From: Palsa-948 sp964481195
GTDB lineage: Bacteria > Bacteroidota > Bacteroidia > Palsa-948
Assembly (NCBI GenBank): GCA_964481195.1
Contig: CAYZTB010000004.1
Coordinates: forward strand, 1 to 64,000
Direction: 5' to 3'
DNA: 64,000 bases
The notes under the pieces are model-generated. The model did not search any database. It worked only from the letters and a program-made list of their open reading frames with translations, and was not told the DNA's origin. The position numbers were made by a program, and so were the translations under genes. Shown piece after piece: positions 17,177 through 25,398 of this stretch. Positions within the stretch are counted from its first letter, which is position 1. Each line of letters begins with the position of its first letter.

Positions 17177-18293
17177 TAAAATTTTTGATTGTGCCATTGC
17201 AGGTGGAGGATTGGCCGGATTAACCTTGGCGGTTCAGTTAGCAGATGCAGGATATTCCGTTATTTTGTTTGAAAAAGAAAAATACCCTTTTCATAAAGTT
17301 TGTGGTGAATATATTTCTATGGAGAGCTACGATTTTTTGGAACGAATCGGAATACCGCTTTCTACTATGAATCTTCCTATGATACGTGAAGTAAAAATCT
17401 CATCTCCCAATGGAAATTCCATTACTCGAAAATTAGATTTAGGCGGATTCGGAATTAGTCGTTATACACTTGATTCAACATTGGCAGCATTGGCTGTGAA
17501 AAAAGGAGTTGTACTATTAGAAGAAACCAAAGTATCTGATATTGTTTTTGAAAATGATTTATTTACTATAAAAACCAATCAGCAATTGTATCAGGCAAAA
17601 GTAGCATGCGGTGCTTTCGGCAAACAATCATTGTTGGATAAAAAATTGGGAAGAGTAAAAAAAATAGAAAATATAAATTATGTTGCTGTAAAATACCATG
17701 TAAAACTTGACTTCCCCGATAACCGAATAGAGTTACATAATTTCAAGGGTGGGTATTGCGGAGTTTCAAAAGTTGATGAAGATAAATACTGCTTATGCTA
17801 TTTAACTAACTCTGAAAATCTAAGAGATAATGGGAATGACATAAAAGCAATGGAGCGATCTGTTTTAATGAAGAATCCTTTTTTAAGAAAGTATTTTTCG
17901 CAAGCGTTTTTTTTATTTCAACAGCCGCTCACGATTTCGAAAATTACTTTTAGCAAAAAATCAGCAGTAGAGAATAATATATTAATGCTTGGCGATTCAG
18001 CAGGAAACATTACCCCTTTGTGCGGAAACGGAATGAGTATGGCTATGCACGCTTCTTATATTGCTTTTCAATTAATAAAAGAATATTTGGATGGGAATAT
18101 TTCTCGCGAAAATTTGAAAACCTTATATATAAAGAAATGGAATTATTTTTTTTCAAACAGAATTATAACAGGAAAATATATACAACATCTTTTTGGAAGA
18201 GAAGCGCTAACAAATATTTCTGTTTGGATACTCAAGAAGTTGCCTGCATTAACAGATAAATTGATAGGCATCACGCACGGTAGTAAATTTTGA
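17169..18293 (+). CDS. FAD-dependent oxidoreductase (geranylgeranyl-reductase/monooxygenase-like)
   Basis: The 374-residue flavoprotein has an N-terminal Rossmann motif CAIAGGGLAGLTLAVQLA followed by an acidic strand end (ILFEKEKYPFHKVCGEYIS), and the second FAD motif LMLGDSAGNITPLCGNGMS near residue 280. This combination fits the geranylgeranyl reductase / PHBH-like group, whose members reduce prenyl chains or hydroxylate aromatic rings. It is the last gene of the idi-ubiA-PKS-methyltransferase operon, overlapping the previous gene by eight bases. The ATG at 17169 is chosen over an upstream TTG. Whether it acts on the prenyl chain or the ring is open. Confidence 0.88.
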   Translation: MNNKIFDCAIAGGGLAGLTLAVQLADAGYSVILFEKEKYPFHKVCGEYISMESYDFLERIGIPLSTMNLPMIREVKISSPNGNSITRKLDLGGFGISRYTLDSTLAALAVKKGVVLLEETKVSDIVFENDLFTIKTNQQLYQAKVACGAFGKQSLLDKKLGRVKKIENINYVAVKYHVKLDFPDNRIELHNFKGGYCGVSKVDEDKYCLCYLTNSENLRDNGNDIKAMERSVLMKNPFLRKYFSQAFFLFQQPLTISKITFSKKSAVENNILMLGDSAGNITPLCGNGMSMAMHASYIAFQLIKEYLDGNISRENLKTLYIKKWNYFFSNRIITGKYIQHLFGREALTNISVWILKKLPALTDKLIGITHGSKF

Positions 18294-18352
18294 ACTTCAT
18301 AATAGAAGTTCATTGACAATTTAAAAACAGTTCTAAAAAATATAACAAAAAA

Positions 18353-19108
18353 ATGAAAAACAAAATCATCATAACTGCATCTGCCTTATTAATTGCGCTG
18401 TCTACATTTTCTCAAAATAATGCAATGACGCCACCCGCAGGATATAAATACAACAGCAATTTCGATGTTGCGCTCGGAGTGGGACGCGATCAATTTTCAG
18501 GAGCAATATCGTGGGTTCGCTTTTACGGTATTGGCAAAAATAAAAAATTTAAGATTGGTTACGGATTGAGATTTACTTCTTACTTCGGCAGCAATCAAAA
18601 TTATATTACTGCTCCGTCAAAAATTATTAGCGGGCAAACAGGTTCGAAAGGATGGTTTCCTAAACTTAAAAACTTTCCAGAAAATCTTGATACGTTATTT
18701 ATATCGAAAGCCCAAGTCAATGCTTTAAACGCATCCATTAACCTGCAATATTCTTTTTCACCAAAGTTTGATGTGGGATTTAATATTGATGCTGTGGGTT
18801 TTTCATTTGGAGCTAAACAATCCGGAAAATTTATTTCGAGTATCCGTCTTGTTGGTATGAGCGAAACACAAACTGCATCTGTTACCTCGTTTAACTTATT
18901 GCTTGTAAGCAACAATGATATCGGAACGCTGAACTCTGAATTTTACGCTATCTATTGGTTCTCGAATAAACTAGGTGTAAAGGGAGGGTTCATTGTACTG
19001 TTTACAGAATATACTACTGATAATAAGTTGACATTTGATAATAACCGTTTCCGAAATAAATCAGAAAGGATGGGAATGATTGGGATTACTTATACACCGT
19101 TCAAATAG
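18353..19108 (+). CDS. Secreted/outer-membrane hypothetical protein
   Basis: The 251-residue protein has a signal peptide (MKNKIIITASALLIALSTFS, cleaved near FSQ-N). The mature part is rich in alternating aromatic and polar strands (FKIGYGLRFTSYFGS; GFNIDAVGFSFGA; RMGMIGITYTPFK), with a final aromatic residue-containing strand typical of outer-membrane beta-barrels. No conserved family could be named. It starts 59 bases after the flavoprotein gene, so it could be read through from the biosynthetic operon, but a role in export of the product is speculation. Confidence 0.75.
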   Translation: MKNKIIITASALLIALSTFSQNNAMTPPAGYKYNSNFDVALGVGRDQFSGAISWVRFYGIGKNKKFKIGYGLRFTSYFGSNQNYITAPSKIISGQTGSKGWFPKLKNFPENLDTLFISKAQVNALNASINLQYSFSPKFDVGFNIDAVGFSFGAKQSGKFISSIRLVGMSETQTASVTSFNLLLVSNNDIGTLNSEFYAIYWFSNKLGVKGGFIVLFTEYTTDNKLTFDNNRFRNKSERMGMIGITYTPFK

Positions 19109-19173
19109 AAAAGCAGGCAATCGAAAATATTTTACGTCCTGACTATTCTAACTATACCTTGCTTTAGATCTAC

Positions 19174-19626
19174 TCAGTCTTTATTTTTTTTAAAATCATT
19201 CCAAGTGAAAAATATTGGCAATGCCTTAACTATAATAGAAAATGTATTGATGAAATAAATCTGAAAATAAACTCCGTACTTAATGCAAGCAACCGAATCC
19301 AAAATAACCCAGATGCCAAAAGCTGCCATAATAGCATTACGTGCCCAGCGTTCTTTTCTTTTAAATGGATAATAGGCAATATAGGCTAATAGAATATAAC
19401 AGCAAGTTATTGTCGCGCCCAGTGGCCCCCAAATAAAAGCACGAAAAGGTTCTACTTCACTTGGTATCCCAGGTGTACTCCAAAATATTTTAGCTAGCAC
19501 TTGGTTATAGGGAAGGAAAAAAATATTATTTCCATACAAGGCAAAGGCAATCCCAAATAATGCGAACAGGATGCTTGTATAGAATAACCACTGCTGCCAA
19601 AATATAAAAGAAAATATTTTTTTCAT
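19174..19626 (-). CDS. Four-helix membrane protein, unknown function
   Basis: The 150-residue protein has four hydrophobic segments (about 12-32, 68-88, 96-114, 121-141) joined by short loops and a lysine-rich C-terminus (FKKNKD), consistent with a small inner-membrane protein with the tail in the cytosol. No motif points to transport or catalysis. It is flanked by an opposite-strand barrel gene and by the start of the minus-strand stress cluster. The start at 19626 follows an A-rich leader typical for this genome. Confidence 0.7.
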   Translation of the reverse strand: MKKIFSFIFWQQWLFYTSILFALFGIAFALYGNNIFFLPYNQVLAKIFWSTPGIPSEVEPFRAFIWGPLGATITCCYILLAYIAYYPFKRKERWARNAIMAAFGIWVILDSVACIKYGVYFQIYFINTFSIIVKALPIFFTWNDFKKNKD

Positions 19627-19768
19627 GAGTTCAATTTTTGGAAAGACATCTACGTTAATATCAAATTCAAACGTAATTAAATATTTTCTTCTTTAATTTT
19701 CATCTATCTCATTGTTCCTGCACACCATTTGGGAAAGAAATATTATTTTACAATATTTTAATTTATTC

Positions 19769-20767
19769 TCATAAAGTATTTTGTGTAGCAAATAAAACAT
19801 CTTTCATTTTATCCACATGAAAATGCATGCCCTCGCTCTTTGTCCGATAGCTAGTTGCCAGTTTAGATAAACCTTTTTTCTTGTTATCCTCTTCCTTTTT
19901 TTTTAACAGAGTTCTGCGTTCCTCCATTATGCGTAAAGCTATCCACAAAGTTGATTCTAATGTTTCGCCTTGCTTAACTACCAAATCCTTTTCTGAATAG
20001 GAATGCCCAATATGGCATCGGTAACGGTCAGCTTTTCTATTTTCTTTTTTAATACTCCATAATCCTCCTCCGCAATCAGGACAAGCGTAAATACTTTTTT
20101 CGCCCAGTTGTTTCACATTCTCATAAGTCACAACAACTCTTTCCGAAATTTCAGATTCAATAATTACATCAGCGGGAGCTGGTATTTTTTTCGGATTCGT
20201 TTTTAATATATCTAAAATTACTTCACCCATTTTGCTAAGTGGGATGCAATGGTCAACTTCCATGCTATTAATAATTGACATGGGCATATCAGGATATTCG
20301 GCTTCGTTTGGATCGTGGACTATGCTCTTGCCACCACTTCTTTTAATTGCTAACATGCCAGTAGTACCATCATTAAGCAAACCCGTTAATATTATCCCAA
20401 TTGCTCTTGTGCTGTAAGCAGCAGCGGCTGAGCGAAATAATACGTCTATTGAAGGCCGCCAACGGTTTTCTTCCGGACCACGACTAAGTATTATCTTATT
20501 TTTTTTAACGAGTAAATGCTGATTTGGCGCAGAAAAATATATATGTCCTTTTTCAATTGCTGCATTATTTTTTGCTACTTCAGATTTTAGCGAAGCGTGA
20601 GGTTGGAGATGATAAATAAGAAAGTCGCTTACACTTGTTCTGGACAAGTGCATAACAATACAAACAGCAGCATCCAGACCTTCCTTAAATTGAGAAATTA
20701 GTTCAATAAAGGCGTTCATTCCCCGTGCGGAAGCGCCAACCACAATTGCAAATTTAGGAGCATTCAT
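19769..20767 (-). CDS. CheB-like protein-glutamate methylesterase with zinc-ribbon tail
   Basis: The 332-residue protein carries a CheB catalytic domain at residues 5-185, with the triad S13 (VVGASARG), H40 (VMHLSRT) and D133 (LLNDGTTGM). It has no receiver domain. The C-terminal part has paired cysteines (C229 and C232, then CHIGH near 251-255), suggesting a zinc-binding module, followed by a charged helix. No chemotaxis genes are nearby. Stand-alone CheB-type enzymes like this accompany stress and envelope genes in Bacteroidota, so the target is unlikely to be a chemoreceptor. The ATG at 20767 is preferred; an in-frame start at 20794 adds nine residues. Confidence 0.82.
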   Translation of the reverse strand: MNAPKFAIVVGASARGMNAFIELISQFKEGLDAAVCIVMHLSRTSVSDFLIYHLQPHASLKSEVAKNNAAIEKGHIYFSAPNQHLLVKKNKIILSRGPEENRWRPSIDVLFRSAAAAYSTRAIGIILTGLLNDGTTGMLAIKRSGGKSIVHDPNEAEYPDMPMSIINSMEVDHCIPLSKMGEVILDILKTNPKKIPAPADVIIESEISERVVVTYENVKQLGEKSIYACPDCGGGLWSIKKENRKADRYRCHIGHSYSEKDLVVKQGETLESTLWIALRIMEERRTLLKKKEEDNKKKGLSKLATSYRTKSEGMHFHVDKMKDVLFATQNTL

Positions 20768-20894
20768 ATTTTCTTTCTTTTTGAGGTTTCCCATCTCTTC
20801 TTTGAAGAGGAAATTTTAATTTCTTTTTAGGCGATTTCTTTAAGCCTTTTTTCTTAACCATTTGTTTTAAAGAACTTGAAGCAGTTTTATACAT
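20754..20894 (-). CDS. Small lysine-rich basic protein
   Basis: A 46-residue frame (MYKTASSSLKQMVKKKGLKK ... KYECS) starts at 20894, just after the YihY stop, and overlaps the CheB-like start by 14 bases. It is highly basic (about one third K/R) with no hydrophobic core, so it is disordered or nucleic-acid-binding. Its placement, filling the gap exactly between two co-directional genes, supports a real coupled gene, but no homologue can be named. A longer in-frame version from 20993 would overlap YihY and is unlikely. Confidence 0.42.
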   Translation of the reverse strand: MYKTASSSLKQMVKKKGLKKSPKKKLKFPLQRRDGKPQKERKYECS

Positions 20895-20904
20895 AGTTAT
20901 TAAA

Positions 20905-21792
20905 TTATTTTTTTTTTGCTGTTTCAGAATCCGGTGTTTCTCCATAGAAATAATCTGAATAAACTTTTGTAAACTCTGCTCCAAAGAATACAATCATTGA
21001 AGAGTAAGATGTCCATAGTAAAATGAGTATAATAGAACCTGCTGCACCGTAACCTGATCCAGGATTAGCCTTACCAAAGTATAATCCTAATGCTGATTTG
21101 CCCAAAACAAATAATAATGAGGTGACAAATGCCCCGATCCATACCGAGCGCCATTCTATTTGTGCATCAGGTAATGTTTTAAACATGATTGCAAATAATA
21201 CTGTAATGATAGCGAGAGAAAAAACAAAATTTAGTATTTGAAAAAGAATTAATAAAGATTGTGACCAATGCTGTAATACCCATGAGCCTAGAGCTGACAA
21301 CAAAGAAGAGAGTATAAGTGAGATAAGTAATAAAAAAGCAATAGATACGATCAAGCCAAAAGAAAAGAGCCTTGTTTTAAGTAACGTCAAAATACCTGAC
21401 TTGGTTGTTGAAGTCTTTACTTCCCAAATAGAATTTAATGATTTTTGAAGCTGTACAAATACTCCCGTTGCTCCTATCAATATTATCACAATCCCCATAA
21501 CGGTTGCCCACACCGAATCTTTGCTTTTATTAGCTATCACTAGTATGTTTTGAATTTGATCCGCTGTATCGATGCCCATTGCTTGAGCTATCTGTGTATG
21601 CAATTTGCCGCTCACTGCATCAGCACCAAAAAAATAACCAACAACTGTTATTACTACCACTAATAATCCCGGTAGAGAAAATATGGCATTGTAAGCAATA
21701 ATTGCGCTCTCGTTAAAAGGATCACGACCCCACCACTTTTTAATAGCTTTTTTAAGCAGTTCGCCTGTTTTTTCAAATCTGAGCCTTTTCAT
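20905..21792 (-). CDS. YihY/virulence factor BrkB-family membrane protein
   Basis: The 295-residue inner-membrane protein has six hydrophobic segments and the family landmarks: an N-terminal amphipathic region with WWGRDPFNESAIIAYNAIFS, a mid region GIVIILIGATGVFVQLQKSLNSIW and a C-terminal GAAGSIILILLWTSYSSMIVFFGAEFTKVY. It was once called RNase BN, but the family is now viewed as a membrane transporter or envelope protein of unsettled function. It lies in the minus-strand stress cluster between the small basic protein gene and the holin-like genes. Confidence 0.88.
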   Translation of the reverse strand: MKRLRFEKTGELLKKAIKKWWGRDPFNESAIIAYNAIFSLPGLLVVVITVVGYFFGADAVSGKLHTQIAQAMGIDTADQIQNILVIANKSKDSVWATVMGIVIILIGATGVFVQLQKSLNSIWEVKTSTTKSGILTLLKTRLFSFGLIVSIAFLLLISLILSSLLSALGSWVLQHWSQSLLILFQILNFVFSLAIITVLFAIMFKTLPDAQIEWRSVWIGAFVTSLLFVLGKSALGLYFGKANPGSGYGAAGSIILILLWTSYSSMIVFFGAEFTKVYSDYFYGETPDSETAKKK

Positions 21793-22073
21793 TGCTTAAA
21801 TAAAATATATTTATTCTTTGTTATCCTTCTTGCCTGGCTTGTTAAATATTTTTTGAAGAAATTGTTTAATTCTGTTAAATCAGTGTTTGTCAATAATAAC
21901 CTTTCATCCCTGCGAGCGTTATATTTGCAAAATACAGTGCTACAAAAGGTAATTTTAGACGGATAACAATTAGAAGTGCAACTATGAAATAAGAACCTCC
22001 ATTTTATGTTTCTCTTTTTTTTGAATTTTATTTCGGAAGGTTTCATTTACCTATGATCGCATTTCATTTTATC

Positions 22074-22445
22074 TTAGATTGTACGGTATGTAAAAAATTT
22101 TGACCTACTTGATTTTATTTTGTTGAAGTTTTTAGTAGCGAAACCTGAAGCTATTGTTTGCAACGCAATACTTGAAATTATTTTCAATGGATTGCGAGAA
22201 TTACGAAAGAAGACCTTTTTAACTAAGAATCCGGAAGCAATTCCTATTGCTGTTTTGCCGATTCTGTTTTTTAAATCGGGGGAAGTAGCTACTGCTTTGA
22301 AAGTATCTTTAATAAGATTGATGGGCTTTAAACTTTCATGCACTACACGCATCTGTTCTTTGAGTTGTATTAACTCTTCGTCTCGCTTCTTTTCCATTGA
22401 ATCGATTAATTGATTGAGTTCACCATTAGGGCTGACTTTTTTCAT
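22074..22445 (-). CDS. Hypothetical protein with helical N-terminus and hydrophobic patch
   Basis: The 123-residue protein has a charged helix at residues 10-45 (LIDSMEKKRDEELIQLKEQM), a glycine/hydrophobic segment at 65-75 (KTAIGIASGFLVKK) and a second one near 90-105. This look is common for small membrane-associated proteins encoded next to holin-like genes in Bacteroidota stress clusters. Its start overlaps the end of the upstream holin-like gene by four bases, so translation is coupled. The function is unknown. Confidence 0.68.
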   Translation of the reverse strand: MKKVSPNGELNQLIDSMEKKRDEELIQLKEQMRVVHESLKPINLIKDTFKAVATSPDLKNRIGKTAIGIASGFLVKKVFFRNSRNPLKIISSIALQTIASGFATKNFNKIKSSRSKFFTYRTI

Positions 22446-22796
22446 CCTGATTTTTTCATTAACATTTGAGTAATGATGGAATCGTTAATAGGTGCTTTGA
22501 TTAGTCGATTTCCGAAGAAATGTAAAATCACCGCTATTAAAAGATAGAAAATAGTAACAATAAAAAATCCTATATATGATTTTCCAATCAGTTCACCTAT
22601 CCATAGCGCCAATCCGATATTCACCATAAGGGTGACTAAAATAATGACTACTACAGTGGCGAGCCGCATGGCTAATGAAGAAAAAATATCTGCTGATTTA
22701 TCAATTGTTTTCAGCTTCAATAATTCAACATTGGTTTTTGCATACGCTTCTGCTTTTTTCAAAAAGGGATTCTATTATTGTTACTTTTTCTTCCAT
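22442..22796 (-). pseudogene. Phage-holin-like (superfamily III) membrane protein with N-terminal frameshift
   Basis: The main frame (22442-22762) encodes two membrane helices and the charged flanks of the PF07332-type holin-like family (AEAYAKTNVELLKLKTIDKS then the helices), but its only start is TTG. An ATG at 22796 opens a different frame reading MEEKVTIIESLFEK, which is the expected family N-terminus. The two join perfectly (ESLFEK-AEAYAK) if one A is removed from a run of six at about 22754-22759 (minus strand). The gene is therefore either frameshifted, uses slippage at the A-run, or carries an assembly error. It sits between the YtxH and hypothetical genes. Confidence 0.72.
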
Positions 22797-22825
22797 CTCT
22801 CTTTTTGTTTTAAATCGGAGTTGAA

Positions 22826-23125
22826 TTAAACTTGACCATCCATTTTAGTATGCACAGCATTTCTTACATCTTTCTTAAATTCATGTGCTTTTGATGTGCC
22901 TTTATCCACCGTGTTTTCTACTTTTTCTTTTGCACCATCGAACTCATCTTTAGCGGCTTCAAAAAGCTCATTAAATTTGTCTTTTAACCCGTCCATGTAA
23001 TCGTCTCCTTTTTTAGAGATTTTTTTACGAGTGTTTGTTCCTTTGTCTGGGGCAAATAAAATGCCCAATGTTGCACCAGCGGCTAAGCCTGCCAATACAC
23101 CTAATACAGTTTTTCCTGTGCTCAT
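22826..23125 (-). CDS. YtxH-domain protein
   Basis: The 99-residue protein has the YtxH pattern: an N-terminal glycine-rich membrane helix (VLGVLAGLAAGATLGILFAP) followed by DKGTNTRKKI and an amphipathic, charged helix with the heptad look of LEA-like proteins (DKFNELFEAAKDEFDGAKEKV). Members are induced by general stress and are thought to associate with the membrane. It is part of the same-strand stress cluster. Confidence 0.88.
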   Translation of the reverse strand: MSTGKTVLGVLAGLAAGATLGILFAPDKGTNTRKKISKKGDDYMDGLKDKFNELFEAAKDEFDGAKEKVENTVDKGTSKAHEFKKDVRNAVHTKMDGQV

Positions 23126-23162
23126 AGTTTTTTTGTTTTTAGATTATTTATTATTTATTAAT

Positions 23163-23318
23163 TTAAACAGATTTGTTGCCTCTTATAATTCTTAAAATGA
23201 CAGAAATAAGTGCTATCACCAATAAAATGTGGATGATTGACCCTGCGCTATAAGCAAAGAAGCCAATTGCCCATATGATTATAAGAATTATTGCAACGGT
23301 ATAAAGTATGTTTCCCAT
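23163..23318 (-). CDS. lmo0937-type small membrane protein
   Basis: The 51-residue protein (MGNILYTVAIILIIIWAIGF, then FAYSAGSIIHILLVIALISV and a basic tail RIIRGNKSV) has two membrane helices and matches the lmo0937 family of tiny membrane proteins, which are often encoded near stress genes. It is a complete frame between YtxH and the disordered-protein genes. Confidence 0.8.
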   Translation of the reverse strand: MGNILYTVAIILIIIWAIGFFAYSAGSIIHILLVIALISVILRIIRGNKSV

Positions 23319-23406
23319 TTTGTTTTTTGATTTTAAAAAAGTAAAATAAGAGGGGTAAATTTAATAGAATTAAAAGCCCCCTCTTATTTTCTAATTATTA
23401 ACGATT

Positions 23407-23748
23407 TTAGTTATTTCCACCTTTGTTAGAACCTTCGTTTTTGTGGCTGTTGTTCTCCTCAGTCGAATTTCTGTCATTGGTTTTGTTGTTGTTATTATTT
23501 TTATTTTTTTTCTCATCGCGCGGAGTTTTGTAATCATGATCGTGATTAGTGTCATCCTGCTCTTCGCGAGTAGTAAAATCATTCATATCAGCTTCAGACT
23601 CATCTTCCATAACATCATTTGTATTTGATGATTCTTTTGATGTATCAGAAACCGATTTGTTGATTCCTTTATTCATATTATCTTGTTTTTGTTTTTGATA
23701 AATATTTGCTTCTTTACCTTGTTGATCGTTGTTTTCTCTGTTTTTCAT
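23407..23748 (-). CDS. Disordered hydrophilic protein, paralogue 1
   Basis: The 113-residue protein is almost devoid of hydrophobic residues and rich in N, K, E, D and S, with a run of asparagines (KNKNNNNNKTND). It should be intrinsically disordered, like LEA or KGG-type stress proteins. Its first 30 residues (MKNRENNDQQGKEANIYQKQ ... MNKG) align with those of the neighbours at 23783 and 24082, so the three are paralogues made by tandem duplication with divergent tails. The function is unknown. Confidence 0.68.
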   Translation of the reverse strand: MKNRENNDQQGKEANIYQKQKQDNMNKGINKSVSDTSKESSNTNDVMEDESEADMNDFTTREEQDDTNHDHDYKTPRDEKKNKNNNNNKTNDRNSTEENNSHKNEGSNKGGNN

Positions 23749-23782
23749 TTTTTTTTGTTTTTAATTGTTATTAGTAATAGGC

Positions 23783-23956
23783 TTATTTTCTTTTTGTTTT
23801 TCCAGCTTGCTTAGGATTCGCACCATTGGCAGAGGACGATTTTTTTGAAGAACCGGAATCGTTGTTGTTGTTTCCTTTGTTCATAGCGTATTGTTTTTGT
23901 TTTGGATCATTTTTGGTGTCTTTACGCTGTTGATCATTTTTTTGATTTTCTTTCAT
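23783..23956 (-). CDS. Disordered hydrophilic protein, paralogue 2
   Basis: The 57-residue frame starts at 23956 (MKENQKNDQQRKDTKND) and ends KQAGKTKRK. It is hydrophilic throughout, with an Asn run (KGNNNNDSGSSKKSSS). The N-terminus and 5' leader match the partial copy across the assembly gap and, less closely, paralogue 1 at 23407. Length and composition recall small acid-soluble or KGG-type stress proteins. Confidence 0.62.
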   Translation of the reverse strand: MKENQKNDQQRKDTKNDPKQKQYAMNKGNNNNDSGSSKKSSSANGANPKQAGKTKRK

Positions 23957-23981
23957 TTGATTTTTATTTTTAATTGGTTGA

Positions 23982-24081
23982 NNNNNNNNNNNNNNNNNNN
24001 NNNNNNNNNNNNNNNNNNNNNNNNNNNNNNNNNNNNNNNNNNNNNNNNNNNNNNNNNNNNNNNNNNNNNNNNNNNNNNNNN
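23982..24081. other. Assembly gap (100 Ns)
   Basis: Exactly 100 undetermined bases. The sequence on both sides is near-identical (leader plus MKENQKNDQQ start), so the gap most likely results from an unresolved tandem repeat, and its real length is unknown. Confidence 0.95.
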
Positions 24082-24120
24082 GTCTTTACCCTGTTGATCA
24101 TTTTTTTGATTTTCTTTCAT
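24082..24120 (-). CDS. Disordered protein, paralogue 3 (5' end only, runs into the gap)
   Basis: Thirteen codons from the ATG at 24120 (MKENQKNDQQGKD) are visible before the N-gap. They repeat the start of paralogue 2 almost exactly, with the same upstream leader, so a further tandem copy begins here. Its remainder is hidden in the gap. Confidence 0.55.
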
Positions 24121-24156
24121 TTGATTTTTATTTTTAGTTGGTTGATTTATTTATTT

Positions 24157-24711
24157 TTAAGAGTGAACTTTTTCAGCTTTTTTCGCATTCCAGTCAGATT
24201 CAAAATACTTTGCATCCTCATCGTTACGTGGGTGTACACCCATCACGATTTTGCCGTTCTTAACACCTGATTCATAAAGACGCGCACGTTCTTCGGATAT
24301 CCCTGAGCCTACCAATGCTCCAATTAATCCTCCTGTAGCAGCACCAGCTCCTGCCCCTGCTAATCCAGCAACTATTGGACCTGCTACAATCAATCCTAAT
24401 CCAGGAACTACAAGACTGGTTCCTATAGCGGCAATAATGCCGGCTACTGCACCTACTGTTCCACCAATTGCAGAACCCGTTCCGGCTCCTTCCAAAGCTT
24501 TGGTTCCAACCTCAGTTTTACCTTTTGTAAAATGTTTTTTTCGTGTTTCATCTGACATTACTAAATTAATGTCATCTTTTGTGTAACCGCGTTCGCAAAG
24601 TGTGCTATAAGCATTCTCTACACCTCTGCGATCGTTGAACATTCCCGTTACCATTACGCCACGATCTAACGTCATGTTGTCAGCCATTTGATTTTGATCT
24701 TTTTCTTTCAT
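24157..24711 (-). CDS. General stress protein 17M-like protein
   Basis: The 184-residue protein has an N-terminal GSP17M/YflT-like domain (VMVTGMFNDRRGVENAYSTL; RGYTKDDINLVMSDE), a long glycine/alanine-rich hydrophobic stretch (about residues 75-140, with GxxxG patterns such as GGTVGAVAGIIAA), and a C-terminal segment (ISEERARLYESGVKNGKIVM) that resumes the first domain. Proteins of this build are membrane-associated stress factors. Its leader and first residues (MKEKDQNQ) resemble those of the disordered paralogues just downstream. Confidence 0.85.
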   Translation of the reverse strand: MKEKDQNQMADNMTLDRGVMVTGMFNDRRGVENAYSTLCERGYTKDDINLVMSDETRKKHFTKGKTEVGTKALEGAGTGSAIGGTVGAVAGIIAAIGTSLVVPGLGLIVAGPIVAGLAGAGAGAATGGLIGALVGSGISEERARLYESGVKNGKIVMGVHPRNDEDAKYFESDWNAKKAEKVHS

Positions 24712-24737
24712 TTGTTTTGTTTTTTAGTTGTTTATTA

Positions 24738-25379
24738 TTAATCTTGATTTTGAAGCTGTCTTCTTTTTGTTGTTACGGATGTTTCTGCATCTTGATCTTG
24801 TTCGTCTCCTTCACCGGATGCCTCAGCGTTTATTGAATCGGAAATTTCTGATAATTTTTCATCCGCTCTTTTTTCTTCGTTTAATGTTTCTTCTAACAGA
24901 GCAACCGCTTCGTTTTCTCCTAGAGTTTTTGCGAAAGAAGAGAGTGTGCCATAAGTTGCGATTTCATAATGTTCAACTTTTTGTCCAGCTAAGATGATTC
25001 CTGCATCGCGCACAACACCCTTTTCAGTTTTTTTCATAATTTCTTCAGCTTCCTTCACGAGGCCTGTCATAGTTTCGCACTTTTTTGCTACCGCTTTCTT
25101 ACCAATAGATTTGAAAACTTCTTCGAGGCGCGTTACGTGTTTTTTAGTTTCTTCAAGATGACCGGTGAGTGCCTCTACTAGTTCATCAGTAGTTGCATTT
25201 TTAATCATTTTTGGAATAGCATTTGTTAATTCTTTTTCTGCCCAATAGATGTCTTTCAATTCATCTTCAAATAAATCACGAAGATCTTTTGCTACATCAG
25301 GTTTTTCTTTAATTGCTGTTATGTTTTTTCTTTTACCATTTCCGTTTTTGGAAAATTTAGTGTCTTTTTTCATTTTCAT
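24738..25379 (-). CDS. Ferritin-like YciE/YciF-family protein (DUF892)
   Basis: The 213-residue protein has the four-helix DUF892 core from about residue 30 to 185: LRDLFEDELKDIYWAEKELT, then LTGHLEETKKHVTRLEEVF, then GQKVEHYEIATYGTL and LLEETLNEEKRADEKLSEI. The E/H residues of EDELKDIYWAEK, HLEETKKHV and HYEIATYG would form a diiron-type site. YciF proteins respond to osmotic and general stress. The tail is acidic and low-complexity (ASGEGDEQDQDAE). It lies between the GSP17M gene and the metal-binding gene. Confidence 0.9.
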   Translation of the reverse strand: MKMKKDTKFSKNGNGKRKNITAIKEKPDVAKDLRDLFEDELKDIYWAEKELTNAIPKMIKNATTDELVEALTGHLEETKKHVTRLEEVFKSIGKKAVAKKCETMTGLVKEAEEIMKKTEKGVVRDAGIILAGQKVEHYEIATYGTLSSFAKTLGENEAVALLEETLNEEKRADEKLSEISDSINAEASGEGDEQDQDAETSVTTKRRQLQNQD

Positions 25380-25398
25380 TTTTTTAGTATAATTATTT

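Noticed and set aside
21789..22046. 85-residue frame between YihY and the 22074 gene
   Set aside because: Composition is odd (clusters of Cys, Arg and Lys), no start context, no domain, and it reads like translated AT-rich spacer.
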